In this document: piece by piece, positions 1 to 12,800 of the stretch
How the letters are laid out: every line of letters begins with the position of its first letter
How positions within the stretch are numbered: the stretch's first letter is position 1
NCBI GenBank assembly: GCA_013339765.2
Contig: JABSTR010000970.1
Coordinates: 1 to 64,000, forward strand
From: Haemaphysalis longicornis
Lineage: Eukaryota > Arthropoda > Arachnida > Ixodida > Ixodidae
DNA: 64,000 nucleotides
Direction: 5' to 3'
Notes under the pieces: generated by a model
The model's input: only the letters and a program-made list of their open reading frames with translations
The model's database searches: none
What the model was told of the DNA's origin: nothing
Made by a program: the position numbers and the translations under genes

Positions 1-90
1 GTGAAGCCTTTCCTGTACCAAATGTGCGGGCAATACGCGGGGATTCTTTTTCTTTTCCGGCAAGGGCGGGTTATACGCGCAAAAATACGG
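1..90 (-). mobile_element. Clipped MITE, same family as 50756-51175
   Basis: Reverse complement of the left end of the element at 50756. Shared features are a CCGTATTTTTGCGCGTATAACCC-type terminal repeat at 66-90, a (G)AAAAGAAAAAGAA stretch, and the sequence around TTTGCACATTTCGTACC. A TA dinucleotide follows at 91-92. The rest lies outside the window. Confidence 0.65.
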
Positions 91-630
91 TATTTTAATT
101 TGTCCACGCTGATCTGCGTAATAGCTCACAGTGATACGTCAGTAGGCGTTGGCACAAACTTTTATGGGGCTTTTGGGGGAGGGAGCAAACACTGGGGCAC
201 AAGAGTCAGGTGGCTTACGTGTTTGTCGTATTGAAACAGCGGGAGGTCGTCAGTAGGCAAGTTACCAAGCCCTACGTGGAACCCTTGCTTATCAAAACGA
301 ATATTCACGAACAAGCCTGCGTATGCGGGGATGACCATTTTATAAAAAGGATTTACTTTTGAGCTGATGTGCATTGACGGAAATTTCTCAGTTAAGATTC
401 GCTATCGATGGTTCAGCTGTTGTGCGATTTTTCGTCCTATTATATACAAGTAATCACCCTCATCACCTGGGCAACTGCTCATCTTCTTATTTTTGTTTTG
501 TCTTGTTATGTTTTTGTAATTTGAAAGTGCGAAACATTCCTCAACTTTCAGACTGGGCACAACACCGGAAAAACCTCAGACTCTATCCTGCTAAGTTTCC
601 ACTGGCTGGCACCATGACACTTACCCAGTC

Positions 631-2908
631 TTGGGCAGTAACTAGTTACTAGTAACGCGTTACCGGTAACTAGTTACTTTTTTCAGTAACTTGTAACTGT
701 AACTAGTTACTTTTAAGTTAGAGGAACTTGTAACTGTAACACTGTTACTTTTTTGTGGAGTAACTGTAACGATAAATATCGTTACAGTTACTTTATTGCT
801 ATAAAAAATTATCCAACAGCAACACTCATTAACGACCGTTGTACAGTTTGCGCGTTTCACTTTTTCGGCCTTTCCTCCGCAGAACCTTAGTCTACTTCGT
901 CTATGCCAGCTCACTCCCTTTGAATAGGTGAAAAGATCTGGACTAGAAATGTTTAGGCGTGCACGTGTGCGTGGTGTTCCACGCGGTCCACTAATGGCTC
1001 GAAGTTTCTAAGCTGCAGTATTTTCCTCAGCAGCGCGACATTGCTCTCACCCATACCCTGCGACACGCGCCTAAGGGCACGTGGATGCAGATTGACGCGC
1101 CAGATGCGCGGCTGCACCATTTTCGCCACATCTGGAGTGCAGTGAATAGGAAAACGAAGGCGAACAGGAATAGAAAGGCGAACAGGAAAACAAACACACA
1201 CAAACGCCGCACAACGCACTGAAACCTCTGCACTTTTGCGGAAGCCTGGAAAACTCCGGTCAGGGCGTCTCTTTCTCATTAGCGACGTGCAGCCCCGTTT
1301 GCAGGGTCATAAAACGCCGCGGGGAGTCTCTCGGCGGCCTCGCGCTCGTCCAGCCCTAAGCGCACTCTAGAGTGTTCGATTCACAAGTCGCAGTTGCTTG
1401 CGACCATTGTGCGAGACCCCTGGCCGTATTTGGGACCACGCGTTTGGGACCCCTGGTCTAGAGGCTTCATAGAGCTGTCAACAGTGCTCGAACGAGGTCG
1501 AGGAAGTAATAAATTTCATGCCCCTCCACACATACGACGACCCCAACAATGGTGGCCCCCGGCTGCCCTCACACCAGCCACCATCTTGGCCGACAGACGT
1601 CTGACCACACTGCCACTGCACGAAGAAATGTTCTTGGAAAGCCTCGCGACTTCGTTTCGAGGGCTGTGGCCGAAACGAAAACAGTAGCTACATCTGCTCC
1701 TGAAGGTTGGGTGCAAGGAATACTTGGGCGAGCTTCGTTCGGCCTACGCCTCAAAGCAAACGAAGGGAGGGGTTCCTGGGATCGGCGACGTGATTGCTGT
1801 GGAAGGCTGGGATTCTGAAAGCAGTGTTTTCCGGTCGAGACGGCAAAATCCGCCTTTGTGAGGACAGGAGGGAGGTGCAGGAGGGCGAAAACAGTAAAGC
1901 GTACAATTCAGTTTCTATTAATACCCTTTGGAAATATCTTTTCTCATTCCGGGGATGGGGGTGGCTGGGGGTTGGGGCGGGAGACCGACTCCGAGGGCAC
2001 ACGGACAAACGTCGCTTCGGCAATGGCTCAAATTGGTCCCCATCTCCGATCACAAGTACGAAATAAAAAGTTAACGAAGCGCTTTTTTTAGTATCTTTCA
2101 AAAACACCTCGACAACCGAAGTACTCCCACGTCCGTTTCCCCTTTCCTCCAACGGCCACCTCCGCCACCTTTTTCCCATTCTCTCTCACCACGCGGGGCG
2201 GTGAAGCGATGGCATTGTAGGCGAAAATAAATTAAGTTGACATTGAAAGATTGTCTCGGCTGTGACGTCCTCCACCTCTGTATAGTATAAGTTCGGCCTC
2301 TCTGATTCCAACTTTGAAAAACAACTAATTCTATGCTACAATGATGTTTGCAAGTCAATTTCTTGCAGCGAGAGTGTAGCAACAAAAAATAAAGTTCCTT
2401 ATGATGGATAGCAAAACTTCAGTAATAAAAAAAATGAGGCCTACACAACGATTGTTGGTTTGGGCATGAGAGTGCATCAATAGGTTCCCCTCGTGTAGGC
2501 TTTTCTAGGTGTAATTTTTACTACCTTCATGCCTTCGTACGTTTTTATTAAATAAGCCAAATCTTTTCAGCTATTACTTAGTTTTATACAGTAACGGAAA
2601 AGTAACGACGTTACTTTTTTGCAGCAACTGTAACTGTAATTCCAGGGCCGTACCCAGAAATTTTTTTCGGGGGGGGTTATGAATTTTGGGAAGGGGGTAG
2701 TTTTGCTGAAAGCAAGAGTAAGTATTGTTTACATGCTGCCTGTTAAAGATTTCGGGAGGGGTTTGACCCCCAAACCCCCCCTCTGGGTACGGCCCTGTCT
2801 GTAACTAGTTACTGTTGGAAAATCGTAACTGTAACTGTAACAGAGTTACTTTTTTGGGTTCGGTAACTGTAACTGTAACACTGTTACTTTTTTTCGGTAA
2901 CGTGCCCA
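631..2908. mobile_element. hAT-like nonautonomous element with GTAAC/GTTAC repeat ends
   Basis: Both ends consist of degenerate tandem GTAACTGTAAC / AGTTACTTTTTT repeats (634-790 and 2585-2900). They are arranged as inverted termini, TTGGGCAGTAAC at the left and GTAACGTGCCCATG at the right. The 1.8-kb interior has no recognisable protein. Superfamily assignment to hAT is tentative. A small MITE is nested at 2643-2797. Confidence 0.5.
2643..2797. mobile_element. hAT-type MITE nested in the GTAAC element
   Basis: 155 bp with terminal inverted repeats CAGGGCCGTACCCAG ... CTGGGTACGGCCCTG. Inside is a near-palindrome of C-rich and G-rich strings. Flanks CTGTAATT(C) and (T)CTGTAACT resemble an 8-bp duplication with one change, offset by a base. 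The insertion splits the right-hand GTAAC repeats of the outer element. Confidence 0.7.
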
Positions 2909-3586
2909 TGACTGCACTTACCTCTCGTAAACGCCATTTGACAGCACGCAGTGATCATACCTTACACACGTTTACGTGCTTTGGCTGTGACAGGTATGAA
3001 AGAGACTCTAGGAGGCATGTGGAGGGCTGTTTCTTGCACGTGTACTTCAGTGAGTTAAGGCCACATATTTTTTCTAATTGCAGGAGTCCCCTGTTTTTTT
3101 TTAAGCGAAAGCTTTCTTAGTGTGACCGATGGTGTACTGTCAAAAAACTAATGCATTTACCGATAGACCGGTTGGTCAACCAAAAAGCTTGGATAAGATC
3201 TCTGGACACATGGTGTGTGTGTGAAACCGAGCTTCCATTGTGTCAAAATGGTTACCTTGAAGATCGCGAAAACGGAACATTTCTAGATAAGACAATACAC
3301 GCCTCGATCATGAAGAATGAGTACAATAGTGTGCCGGCCTTCGTTTCATAACCCACATGTCGGTGTACACTTAGATTAATGTTTGTAGACGTGTTTACTC
3401 AGTGCGTGAGAAATCGTCGCGTGAGTTCGTTCCTTGTATGTGATTTCTGTCTTTGAAGATTTGACGATCGATTGGGCGCACTTTCAGTGAAGGTTGGATG
3501 CACTTTCAGCATTCGTGCTTCTCTCGACTTTCTTTAGTTCCTTGACGGTCGTACGTCTCTGACCAGCATGACTTTCGCGCACGCAG

Positions 3587-3852
3587 AATGGCAGCGACGC
3601 GCACGACCACCAGAACTCCGCGCAGCCGCAGCCGGGGCACGCCGACGCGCCAGCGCCGTGGGAGCGCGACGTGGAGACCGGCCGGCTGCACTTCGTCAAG
3701 TTCGAGACGCGCCACATCGAGCTCTGGCTGCGCTTCGTGCAGGAGGAGCTTCTACGCGACGGGGGTCCCCCGCGCCTCGCCGGCAGCGTCAAGCTGACGG
3801 GCGGTGGCGCCTTCCGACACCGGCAGCTCATCGCCACCACACTGGGACTCAG
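3587..3852 (+). CDS. PANK4: PANK4 exon, visible 1 of 14 (kinase domain)
   Basis: Encodes residues 1-88 plus two bases of codon 89. A poorly conserved His/Gln/Pro-rich stretch of about 28 residues is followed by ETGRLHFVKFET and VKLTGGGAFRHR, the TGGGA glycine loop of eukaryotic pantothenate kinases. The reading frame is open only from the stop at 3569-3571. The acceptor chosen is the CAG ending at 3586, which starts the frame at AAT and matches the family alignment. The donor is CTCAG/GTGGGC at 3852. The ATG at 3588 is in another frame and is not the gene start, so at least one coding exon precedes this one. The acceptor is less certain than the donor because the previous exon's phase is unknown. 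Confidence 0.85.
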
Positions 3853-6800
3853 GTGGGCATTGGTTCTATGAGTGTCCGTTCCCTCGTGGATACAAGCCTG
3901 CTATTTCCTATTTCCTGTGTGCGCCCAGCACCGCCTACCGCTTTGCTTGGAACACTTCTTATATTCTTTTATGCAACTGCTAAAAAAATTCCGCTGTCCT
4001 GCTTCAGTAGCCTAAGGGGTAGACACGTGGGTTTTAGAAGAAATGCCCTTGGTTCAAGCCCCACCACTGCGTATATTTTTTTTAGACCCGTGAGTTTTTT
4101 TTGTGTATAAAATGTTCTCGCATCCCAATTCTGCGCAGCATTTTTTTAAACAAAATGGCAGTACATATTGTCACGTAGCCAAAGGTGATGCAGCTTTCTT
4201 GAAGAAACAATGTTTATTGGAGCCAACCTGCGCTCCCCTAATAACGCCGCAGTCAGCAAAGTGACGTGTGTAAGCGAGTGTTGGCGAATCGAATGCCGTG
4301 GCATCTGCTCTGCGTGCATATATCTTTGGTCGCGATTGTTTTGTGAGCAGTCGAATTACATCAAGAACACTAAAGATCACAGAAGAATATTCCAGTTGAG
4401 TAACGGCAGGGCAAAGCACTCTTCCTATCAAATGAGATAACCCATGCAGCATAAAAAACGGAAAGAGCGGAACAAGCGCTTTGCTTGGCGCACAGGTAAC
4501 ACAGCCAGCTGCGGTGAGGTGGTAAAACAAAACACATAAGAAAACAATCCCAATGCATGGTTTGCGGCAATATAAACACTTCTAATTAACGTTTTGCCTC
4601 GCACTGAAAGTGCTGGGCTTGTACCTATCTTGAAACGCAATATCGCATTGGTTCTGTCAGTTGGCACAGCCGTGCAGTTGCAGCACTGCTTGGTACTGCC
4701 ATCCATCTGGTATTGCTGGTCGGTGCTGCAAAAAACTTCGGCTCTTGTTTAGCGTGCACGTGATAGATCAGTGGGATTCAGTTTTCCGTGTGGGTGCAAC
4801 CCCACCACTTCGTGTATAAACTGACACCATCTACCATCCACCATCACCATGGCACCATTTACCATTGTATAACCTGGCACCATCTACTGGTGTTTTTTGA
4901 ACACTCTCGCTACTCTCCTGAGCAACTGTGAAAGCAAGCCCGCCGTTCGGCCTCTGCGGCCTTGAGGTAGAGTTCAGTGTTCTCAAAACCAGGCTGGCGG
5001 CCTGGGATCTAGCCCGTGCAGGTCTAAATTTTTCGCAACTTTATATTGTAAAAACGTTTTCCAAGACTAGTTCTATGCATTGTTTTTGTTAACAACTGTG
5101 GCGTGGTATCCTTTAGGTCAGTTTCAGTATGTAACGCAGCTTATGACCATTTTTAATTACCGTTCTGCATCACCCACGAAGTTGCGAACTTGTACCTAGA
5201 CGGAAGCGGAATCTTGCTGCAGATCACGCAGTGAATCAGAGAGCTTGCTAGTCATCTGCTATGTCTGGTTCCACATGTGAGGGACTGCGTAGCAATGACG
5301 TTGCTAATGTCTGAATGTTACAATGGTAGGGTTTGCATGGACAGCAACTGCGCAAGATTTCAGATTGTAGGTAGGGTGGAAGCAAAGGTGGACACAATGC
5401 ATGTCGTCGTCCTTTCTTTGACTGCGCAAACAACGGTTCACAATTTATGATTGGCAGCACATCCTCGGAGAAGCCTTCAGTGGCCCCGATGTTTGGGGAG
5501 CAGTAACTGAGACAAAATTGCTTTGTTGTCTCAGCTTCTGCCATACTGCTAAACTGTTGAACGAATTTATGGTCACCCCAGGCACAAACCGATTGAACAG
5601 AGCTCAAGGCTTGTGTAGGGGTTATTAAGACCAGTAAAAAGCTCTGTATGTGAAAAAAAAGCAATGCTGCGCTAGTGTTTAGACTGAGCATGCGGGTGAT
5701 ACTACCTAGTTTCATCGCATTCGCACTGCATATGCGATCAGTTTCTTGTGGCATTGGCAGGCCTCTCTAATGGTGCAAAAGTCATGTTCTCCCGTATTTA
5801 TCATGACAGAAATTGTTGTTGTGAACAGCCAGTGGTCGATGAACGGCTCAGAAAGTGCACAAGACCATCTAAACTGACCTTGTAGGCTTTTAGTGGAAGT
5901 AGCGTCACTCAATGTGCACCTGATGGAAATGTACGACGTCCAGCCTGTTGCATAACGACGACAGCCGCATGATTATATGCCCAGCCATTGAGTGTTATCT
6001 CCCTGGGGGATTATGCGTGATAGCCAGCCTACACAAGACCACCTGGTTGTCACATTTCAGCGTTAGCCAGCATCACGCATCCCAGTGAGGTGTCAGTTTG
6101 GGACAAGTGGTGAGCCTATGCAGAGGCAATTGTGGGTTACACTTTATGCACTGCCGCCTACGTGATAATATAGGATGCAGCAGGGAAGAGATTGTTGTTC
6201 CTTTCGATCCAGTGTTTGCTGTCACTCACTCTACATACAGCAGCTCAAGTTATCTCTTGAATGGGTTACTGGTAACCCTTGTAATGATCCTTAATGGTAA
6301 CCCTTAATGGTAACCCTTAGTGGCAGCCCCATAATGGTAACCCTTTAATGGTAACCCTTTTAGTGTGCTGGTAGCACTTTTAACCTCCAGTGTTTGCGCC
6401 AATTAACCCTTTTAATATGCATCACCAACTAGCCCGCCAAGCCATCCTTGTTAAAGTCAAGTTACTTCCCTCGTTTCACCAGGGCTGTGCCCTCCTTGAT
6501 TCATCGGGCCCCAGTTGCTTGGCAGCCTGTGCGTAGACACAGGAACAGTTTTATCGTATGGGGGAACTGGCACAAAAAGATTTTGCTGGAACAGAAGCCC
6601 AGGGACAACTGACCATGCCAGTGTGCGAACCAGTGTGCCAACACGATGTTACCGAGATTGTTTTGTGGGGTCAAAAAGGATGCTTATGGCATTGATTGAC
6701 GGCATTTCATGTGGAACATGGAAGTGGTAGTTTATACGAAAATACAAAAGCTTCTCTTTTTGGTGCACCCTCAGTGGTGCACCCTCAGTCAGTGTTTTTC

Positions 6801-9800
6801 TTTTGTGTGTATGTTTGCCAATAGAATACACTTTGCCAGCAGAGTTAACTTTTTTGCGAACGCAGATGTTGCATTTGCATCTAATTTTGCATCTAATGTT
6901 GATATCTTATTGCACTGTGATTGGGCCCTGAGACGACTCTATTATTATGTTGAGTTTCATTTACTTGACTAATTAATTTGCCGCAAAGTTGTAACCAATT
7001 GGGAATTCACATGTGCTGTCAATGTACGGGCTTGAATGGGAGGAGTATGGTTGCAAAAAACGGCTGCAAGTTGCTTTTATCGGAACTGTCTCGAAAGAAA
7101 TGATGCAAAGTTTGACTGCTTAGATGATTGCTAACAGATAGCATGGATAACTATTAGTTGCTGTTTTAGAACAGTTAACATGAATCTGCCCGCCGCTTCT
7201 AAGCCATTTGAAACAGTCATTGTTGTAGCCACTTGAACAAATCCTGCTCGAAACAGGCAGTCCCATGCGTGCCGGCTAGGATAAAAGCGTAGTTTTTCTT
7301 CAATGTTCTATAAGGCTACTTAGCTGACAAGTGTGTTTTAAATTTCAAATTTCAAACAATTGTTCTTGTTTCTCGCACTCGTTTGGAAACTTCACTGTCC
7401 TGCCAGATTGACAGCATGGATTGGCGACCATTTTTGATATCGTGGGCACTAAAAGTTTCATAGATTGAAAATAAGAGCAAATCGCAGATTGCATTTCAAA
7501 GGTATGCCTTTCTGTGCCGTCTGAGGTGCGTAGCTGATTAGTCGATGAAAAGTTTAGCGACATCCCGCAACGTGACGCAACATCCCATGCACGTCGCAGT
7601 GTGGAGATGGAGGACGAGCTGGAGTGCCTGATCTGTGGCTGCAACTTCCTGCTCAAGAACATCACGGACGAGGCCTTCGAGTACCAGCGGCACGCCAACC
7701 CCGAGTACAAGTTCAACAACGCCGACCCTGGTGTCTTCCCCTACCTGCTCGTCAACATCGGCTCGGGAGTCAGCATCATGAAGGTGGGATGCCCCGGGTT
7801 CCTTTGGTCGTAAAGAGTGCCAAAAAAGTTAATAGATCTATTGTAGATTTTTAAGAGTGTGTGAGCATCTCACCTACTTCTTTGCAAACCTGATACTCAC
7901 CCCTTATGCGTGCACACCTTATGTGCATCCACATTGCTATTTGTATTTCACCAATATGACACTGTCAGACGCGTCAACATTAGACACTGGGTTGCACGCG
8001 CCAGAGCGCAATGTAAACCCGAATAAAACCACACATGCTTGCAAACTATGCGAACGAAACCGAACGGGTTCCCAGCAAACCGTTTGGTGAACTCGCGGTC
8101 CGCTGCAGCGAAAGAGCATGATTTGCGGGGCTGTCTTGTGGTTGTGCTTGGCGAGTGACAACCTGCTGGGGCATCACTTTGGCAAATGTGCGACCACTGT
8201 GTTTCTGCTCTGTGGAGTGTATGGCAGACGGTTGCGTTGCGACATGCTCAGCTGGCACCAACTGTCGTCGCTCATTAGCATCGCGATGCACTACTTCGCT
8301 TCACCTCTCTTAGACGGCAGCACCATCTAAATCTAAATGGAGGAGGTTATAGGAAGGATATATGGCGCGCTCATACAGCCGTCTGAGCTTCAGCTCATAG
8401 TGCAGTGGGTAAAGCATCTCATCTGGCACCTCCCGTTGCGGTGGCGGAGATCCAGGCTCGAATCCTGGCGCAGAATGGAACTTTTTTTGGGATTTCATTT
8501 TAGTGACGGATACGACGTCAGTCAGATCTTGGTGGATCCCGGCATAATACAAAAAATCCTCGCCTCATATTCAAATAAATATGGTACTTAACCGCCTTCT
8601 TTACTGCTACACTGTTTTTGTGTCTATTTCTTCAGTTTCATTTCTTTGTCTTAGTGCATGAACTATTTCATCAAACAGTCTGGCACATGCCATGGCTTCT
8701 TGAGAACCAGGGTTCTACATGGCTCGTGTGCATCTGTTCTATTCAAGTGCCATCATGTTCAGGCGTCATGTACTTTGTTTACATTTCCAATTCGTAGTTA
8801 TGTAAATTTTGTGGATTAGCTACTCAACACTCCTGGTTCCTGGCCAATCTCTTTGAGGCCAATCCTTCAAAAGGAACAGTAGCAGCTACTTTTCTTCTAC
8901 CACTGGCAATGGGGGGGGGGGGGATAAGGCAGTGGAAGAGCCCTGGGCTGCTTCTGTGCAGACCCAGGTTGAACCGCCATCGTATTACAGTTGAACCTCG
9001 TTATAAGAGACATGGATGTACCAGACAATCGGGTATAAGAGACACTATTCACCCACATGGTTGGCTGCCCTATCTTTCCCATTAAATTGACCTCTTTTAT
9101 AACAGACATCGGATGTAGAAGACAGTTGGTTATAAGGGACAAGTCATCCTTGAACTTTAATCAATAATCTCGCTTGTAACAGACATTTTAACTTCAGATG
9201 CAGTGCCACCAGTCACTAATTGCAGTTGCTTCCATTGTGGAAACACAGGTGGACGACAGACGCCTGCAGTCGCTATTTGTTATAACTTCAGCAAACACAC
9301 AGTGGTTCAGTCAGGTATGAAACGATGACAAGAAGCCCTGCCAATGTAAATGCAACTTACAGAAGTGGCTAAAGCTTACTGCCATCCATTGGAGCGCGAC
9401 CGCACATGCGGGCTCTCCCACTCGCGTAGCTCCCAATCAAGAAGCATCGCAGATGTTGAGTCCTGCAAGCGTAATGAATAGCCTGAGCACACAGCGGAAG
9501 AAGCTGTGCACTCTGGCTATTCATCAGGCTTGTGAACTCAACATCTATGATTCATCTTCCACAAAGCTTGTAAAATCGGTTGTAAAAAACAGTGTAAATG
9601 GAGTCATGAAGCAAACAAAGATTCAGAACTGTTTCATAAATTCTTGGGGCCACACATAAATTAGAATGAATCTTTTCAAACATGCTGTAGCGTTCTTTTG
9701 AGCTTCTTTCAGTCATACGGTGCCCACATTGAACTAGGGTCTGATTAGTAAGTGAAAACATGGTTCCCACTGCTTATAAGAGACATCTCGTATAAGAGAC

Positions 9801-12800
9801 AGAAACTGCTCCAGAAAAGGGATTCAACTGTACTCGTGTTTTTTATTTACTCGTTACAGCAGCAGCCATTTTCCTGACTGGACAGCAACGGTTTTTTGCA
9901 GAATGGGGCACCTAAGACTGTCTCCTTAAAAAATCTATGTAAATGTACAGAGCCCAATGCCATATTGTTGTTACAGCGAGGCACATCTGCCAAGCTGGTT
10001 GTTTGTAGACAGCTGCTGGGATGCCAGAAGCTGCTCCCCTCTCAGTTGTGCGAGGCTCAGCCCACACCTCTTATCTTATCCCCCTTGATGCGCTCACTTT
10101 CACATGCGCACGACCTTGGAAAAGCGAGTGCACTTGCGATAAAGGTGGGATAACTCCGTGTCCCCGGCTGAACAGTAAAAGTTCACCTTGATTTTTGCTT
10201 TTGACAATTAGCTGGCTAGATAGCAGAGCAGGCGAGGGAATGTAAGCACGGCTGTGACAGTGCGTGCATCGAGGCGCAGCGGGCATTTCGGCGAAGTTGC
10301 ACTTCAGGGCAAAATGTAATCTGGGAAATTCCACCGCAGAGCGTGGTGGCTCTATGCAGCATATTTGAGAACGTGTTGTAACTTACCATATTCACAAGCA
10401 AAACTGAAGTTTTCATGTTATCTCCAAACCCTGAACCTCAATCTGCAATATCTGGAAAAAATAAAAACAAGAAAATTTACTTGCATATTTTACGCACTCC
10501 ATGCCGTTTTTCTTTTTTTTTTGCTCGCCTGCCAGCTGCAAGCCCACGTGTGCAAGAAATAAGAGTTTGAGAAGTCGACGCGATGGGCGAGGGAGTGTGT
10601 GGTTTCCAGCAAATGGCGCGCTGCTCTCCGATGACAACTACTGGGACAGATAAATAGCCTGCGTAGGGGAAGTCCATGAGAGATAAAGCAGTGGAGAGGA
10701 AGCTAATCGGCAGCAGAAAAGGAAGCGAAAAGAATGTCGGTAGGAGGTTGCCGTATTTATTCAAATATAAGGCGAGGTTTTTTTTCTAGAATCCGTAGTC
10801 TCAAAGTTATACCCTTAAATTCAAAGCTCATTGTATATATATATATGGCGCTTTTTTTTAGTCTATAAACTGCACCCTTGCCTTACAATCGTGGCCGCCT
10901 TATAACCGAATAAATACGGTACTTAAGAAAGCAAACCAGGGAAAGAAATGAACGGTGGGCCGATGGGGTGAAGGAGGAGACCAAAGAGAGCACTGCGAAA
11001 GATGGGAAAGGAAAGAGCGGTGAAGTGTCAAAAATAGGAAAGGCAGCGTGTTTGCCTGATCTTGGAAGAGCTGTTGCATGAAGCAAACCGCATGCGGTCT
11101 TGTGTTCGTGTAGTGGGGGCATTTGTTTGTTTGTTTTGTTTGTTTGTTTTATTGTTTATTGACAAAACAATGTTCAATAGCGGTCTGTCTTGGTGCCAAG
11201 GCGAGAGGCGGCACTGAAAGCCACCTGACTGGGCCTTTTTTAGTGCAGTATTCTTTTTTTTTGGGGGGGGGGGGGGGGGGGGGGCGAGTTTGCTGGAACG
11301 GTGGTGGTGTGCGTCGTGAGCAGTAAGTCGTCGCCTAATTAAGTGAGGGATGCATAATTGGGCTGCACTGTGTTACCCGCACCCAAATTTTACTCTTAAA
11401 ATATCTCAGGTATTGGTGCAGAGGCATATAGTAGGCTCGGAAATGTGGTATGTACTCGTGGGCTGTGGAGGAATAACCCACAAAGCCGGTGGTCATGGAT
11501 TCCCACACATTCCAGACGACTGTCATTGCAAGAGTGGCCTGATTATGAATAAAGTTCCCTAGACGTGTATCTTCTCTGCTCACAAAGCCATAGAAAGGTG
11601 ACATGTTTGGAAATTTGATTGCTTTCATGATCTCCTGTGCTTATTCATCCTGGTGTTTTGTCATGACGGTTGTACCGCAAAAGTATGGAGCCAGAAGTGA
11701 TGCCGGGTGTCACTTCTTGTCAGTGTCTCAAGCTTGAATAGCCTGACATTGACACGTCTGGTAGGACTAACTTACATACCGTAACTTTGTGTGTATAAGC
11801 TGCCCCAAATAATTGTTAAAGGTAATTAATGTTGAAATGCTGGTAGTTTGCTAAGTGTACATTTGCCGCAGTGCAAATCATGCTGTAATGCGTGCGTCAT
11901 CACAGCCGTCACTGCATACTCTCCTGCCCTTATTCTAGCCAGCTTGGTGTCAAAAGCAAGAAGGAAGGGATGTTCACTCTTTAATCTTGGACACAATGGT
12001 ATCTTATCTCTGTTTTGAGTGGGCTTGCTGTTTCGAGGTGAAAATGCTGCATTGCGAAGTGTGTCAGCTAGCATCGAACAACAGGTGTCGCTCCCTTTAT
12101 AAGCAAAGGGGGAGCTTTTTGCCATGTATCAGTTATCTGCAAGCAATCAGCTCAACACTTTTGTGTCACTGTCCTGCAGTATGGTTTGTTGGCTACTTTT
12201 TTTATTAAAGCAGGAAGTTTAAGGGAAATGTGGCCCTGCGTGCAAGATACGATGACCACAGTTAGATTCATTATCTGAGAAAAATGCTGCATAACGGTGC
12301 AGTACCACCACCGGTTTTTTAAGCACTGCGTGGTTATTTGTGTAAGCAATGTGCGGTGTGGATAATATGCTGGGTGGGTTATATACACTAAAATGCAGTG
12401 CACCCTCTAGAAACAACTACAGTCAAACCCAATCATAATGAACCCGGATAGAGCGAATGATGCTATATAATGAACAAAACCAAATCCGTTACGAAAATGC
12501 ATGCGAAACATATTCCTTATAGCAAAGTTTACGTCGGATATATCGAGCTCGGTGTACCTACAATTACCACCGAAATGCATGGGGTCTCGGAGCGGCGATT
12601 GAGATGTTGAGACTCGCATGGAGCGACGTGGCGCCCGACACCTTCCGTAACTGTTTCCGACGCACGGGATTCACGACAGAGCCCATCCAGTCAGCCAACA
12701 TTGCTTGGATGTGGAAGGACGTGGACTTGAAGTGGGGCTAACGATGTCTCCGCCACAAAGAAAGTGAAAACGAAAATTACCGCTTTTTTGCGAAGTAGGC

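Larger units (their letters stand above)
1..3586. other. Intron upstream of first visible PANK4 exon
   Basis: Non-coding apart from the elements listed at 1-90 and 631-2908. 91-630 and 2909-3586 show no gene, RNA or clear repeat. The PANK4 first exon, expected to carry a DIGGSLTK-like motif, was looked for here and not found. Confidence 0.6.

Noticed and set aside
1394..2179. Possible gene in the 1.4-2.2 kb region (several overlapping open frames)
   Set aside because: Frames on both strands overlap without motifs, and the region lies inside a repeat element with paired ends.
3568..4110. 180-codon plus-strand open frame over the first visible PANK4 exon
   Set aside because: It is a different frame from ETGRLHFVKFET, is Arg/Ala-rich because of GC-rich DNA, and runs into intron sequence.
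5248..5754. 168-codon minus-strand open frame in an intron
   Set aside because: No recognisable domain, signal peptide or paralogue in the window. Expected by chance at this composition.
6290..6362. Interstitial telomere repeat
   Set aside because: Contains TAACCC but the unit is 13-15 bp and irregular.
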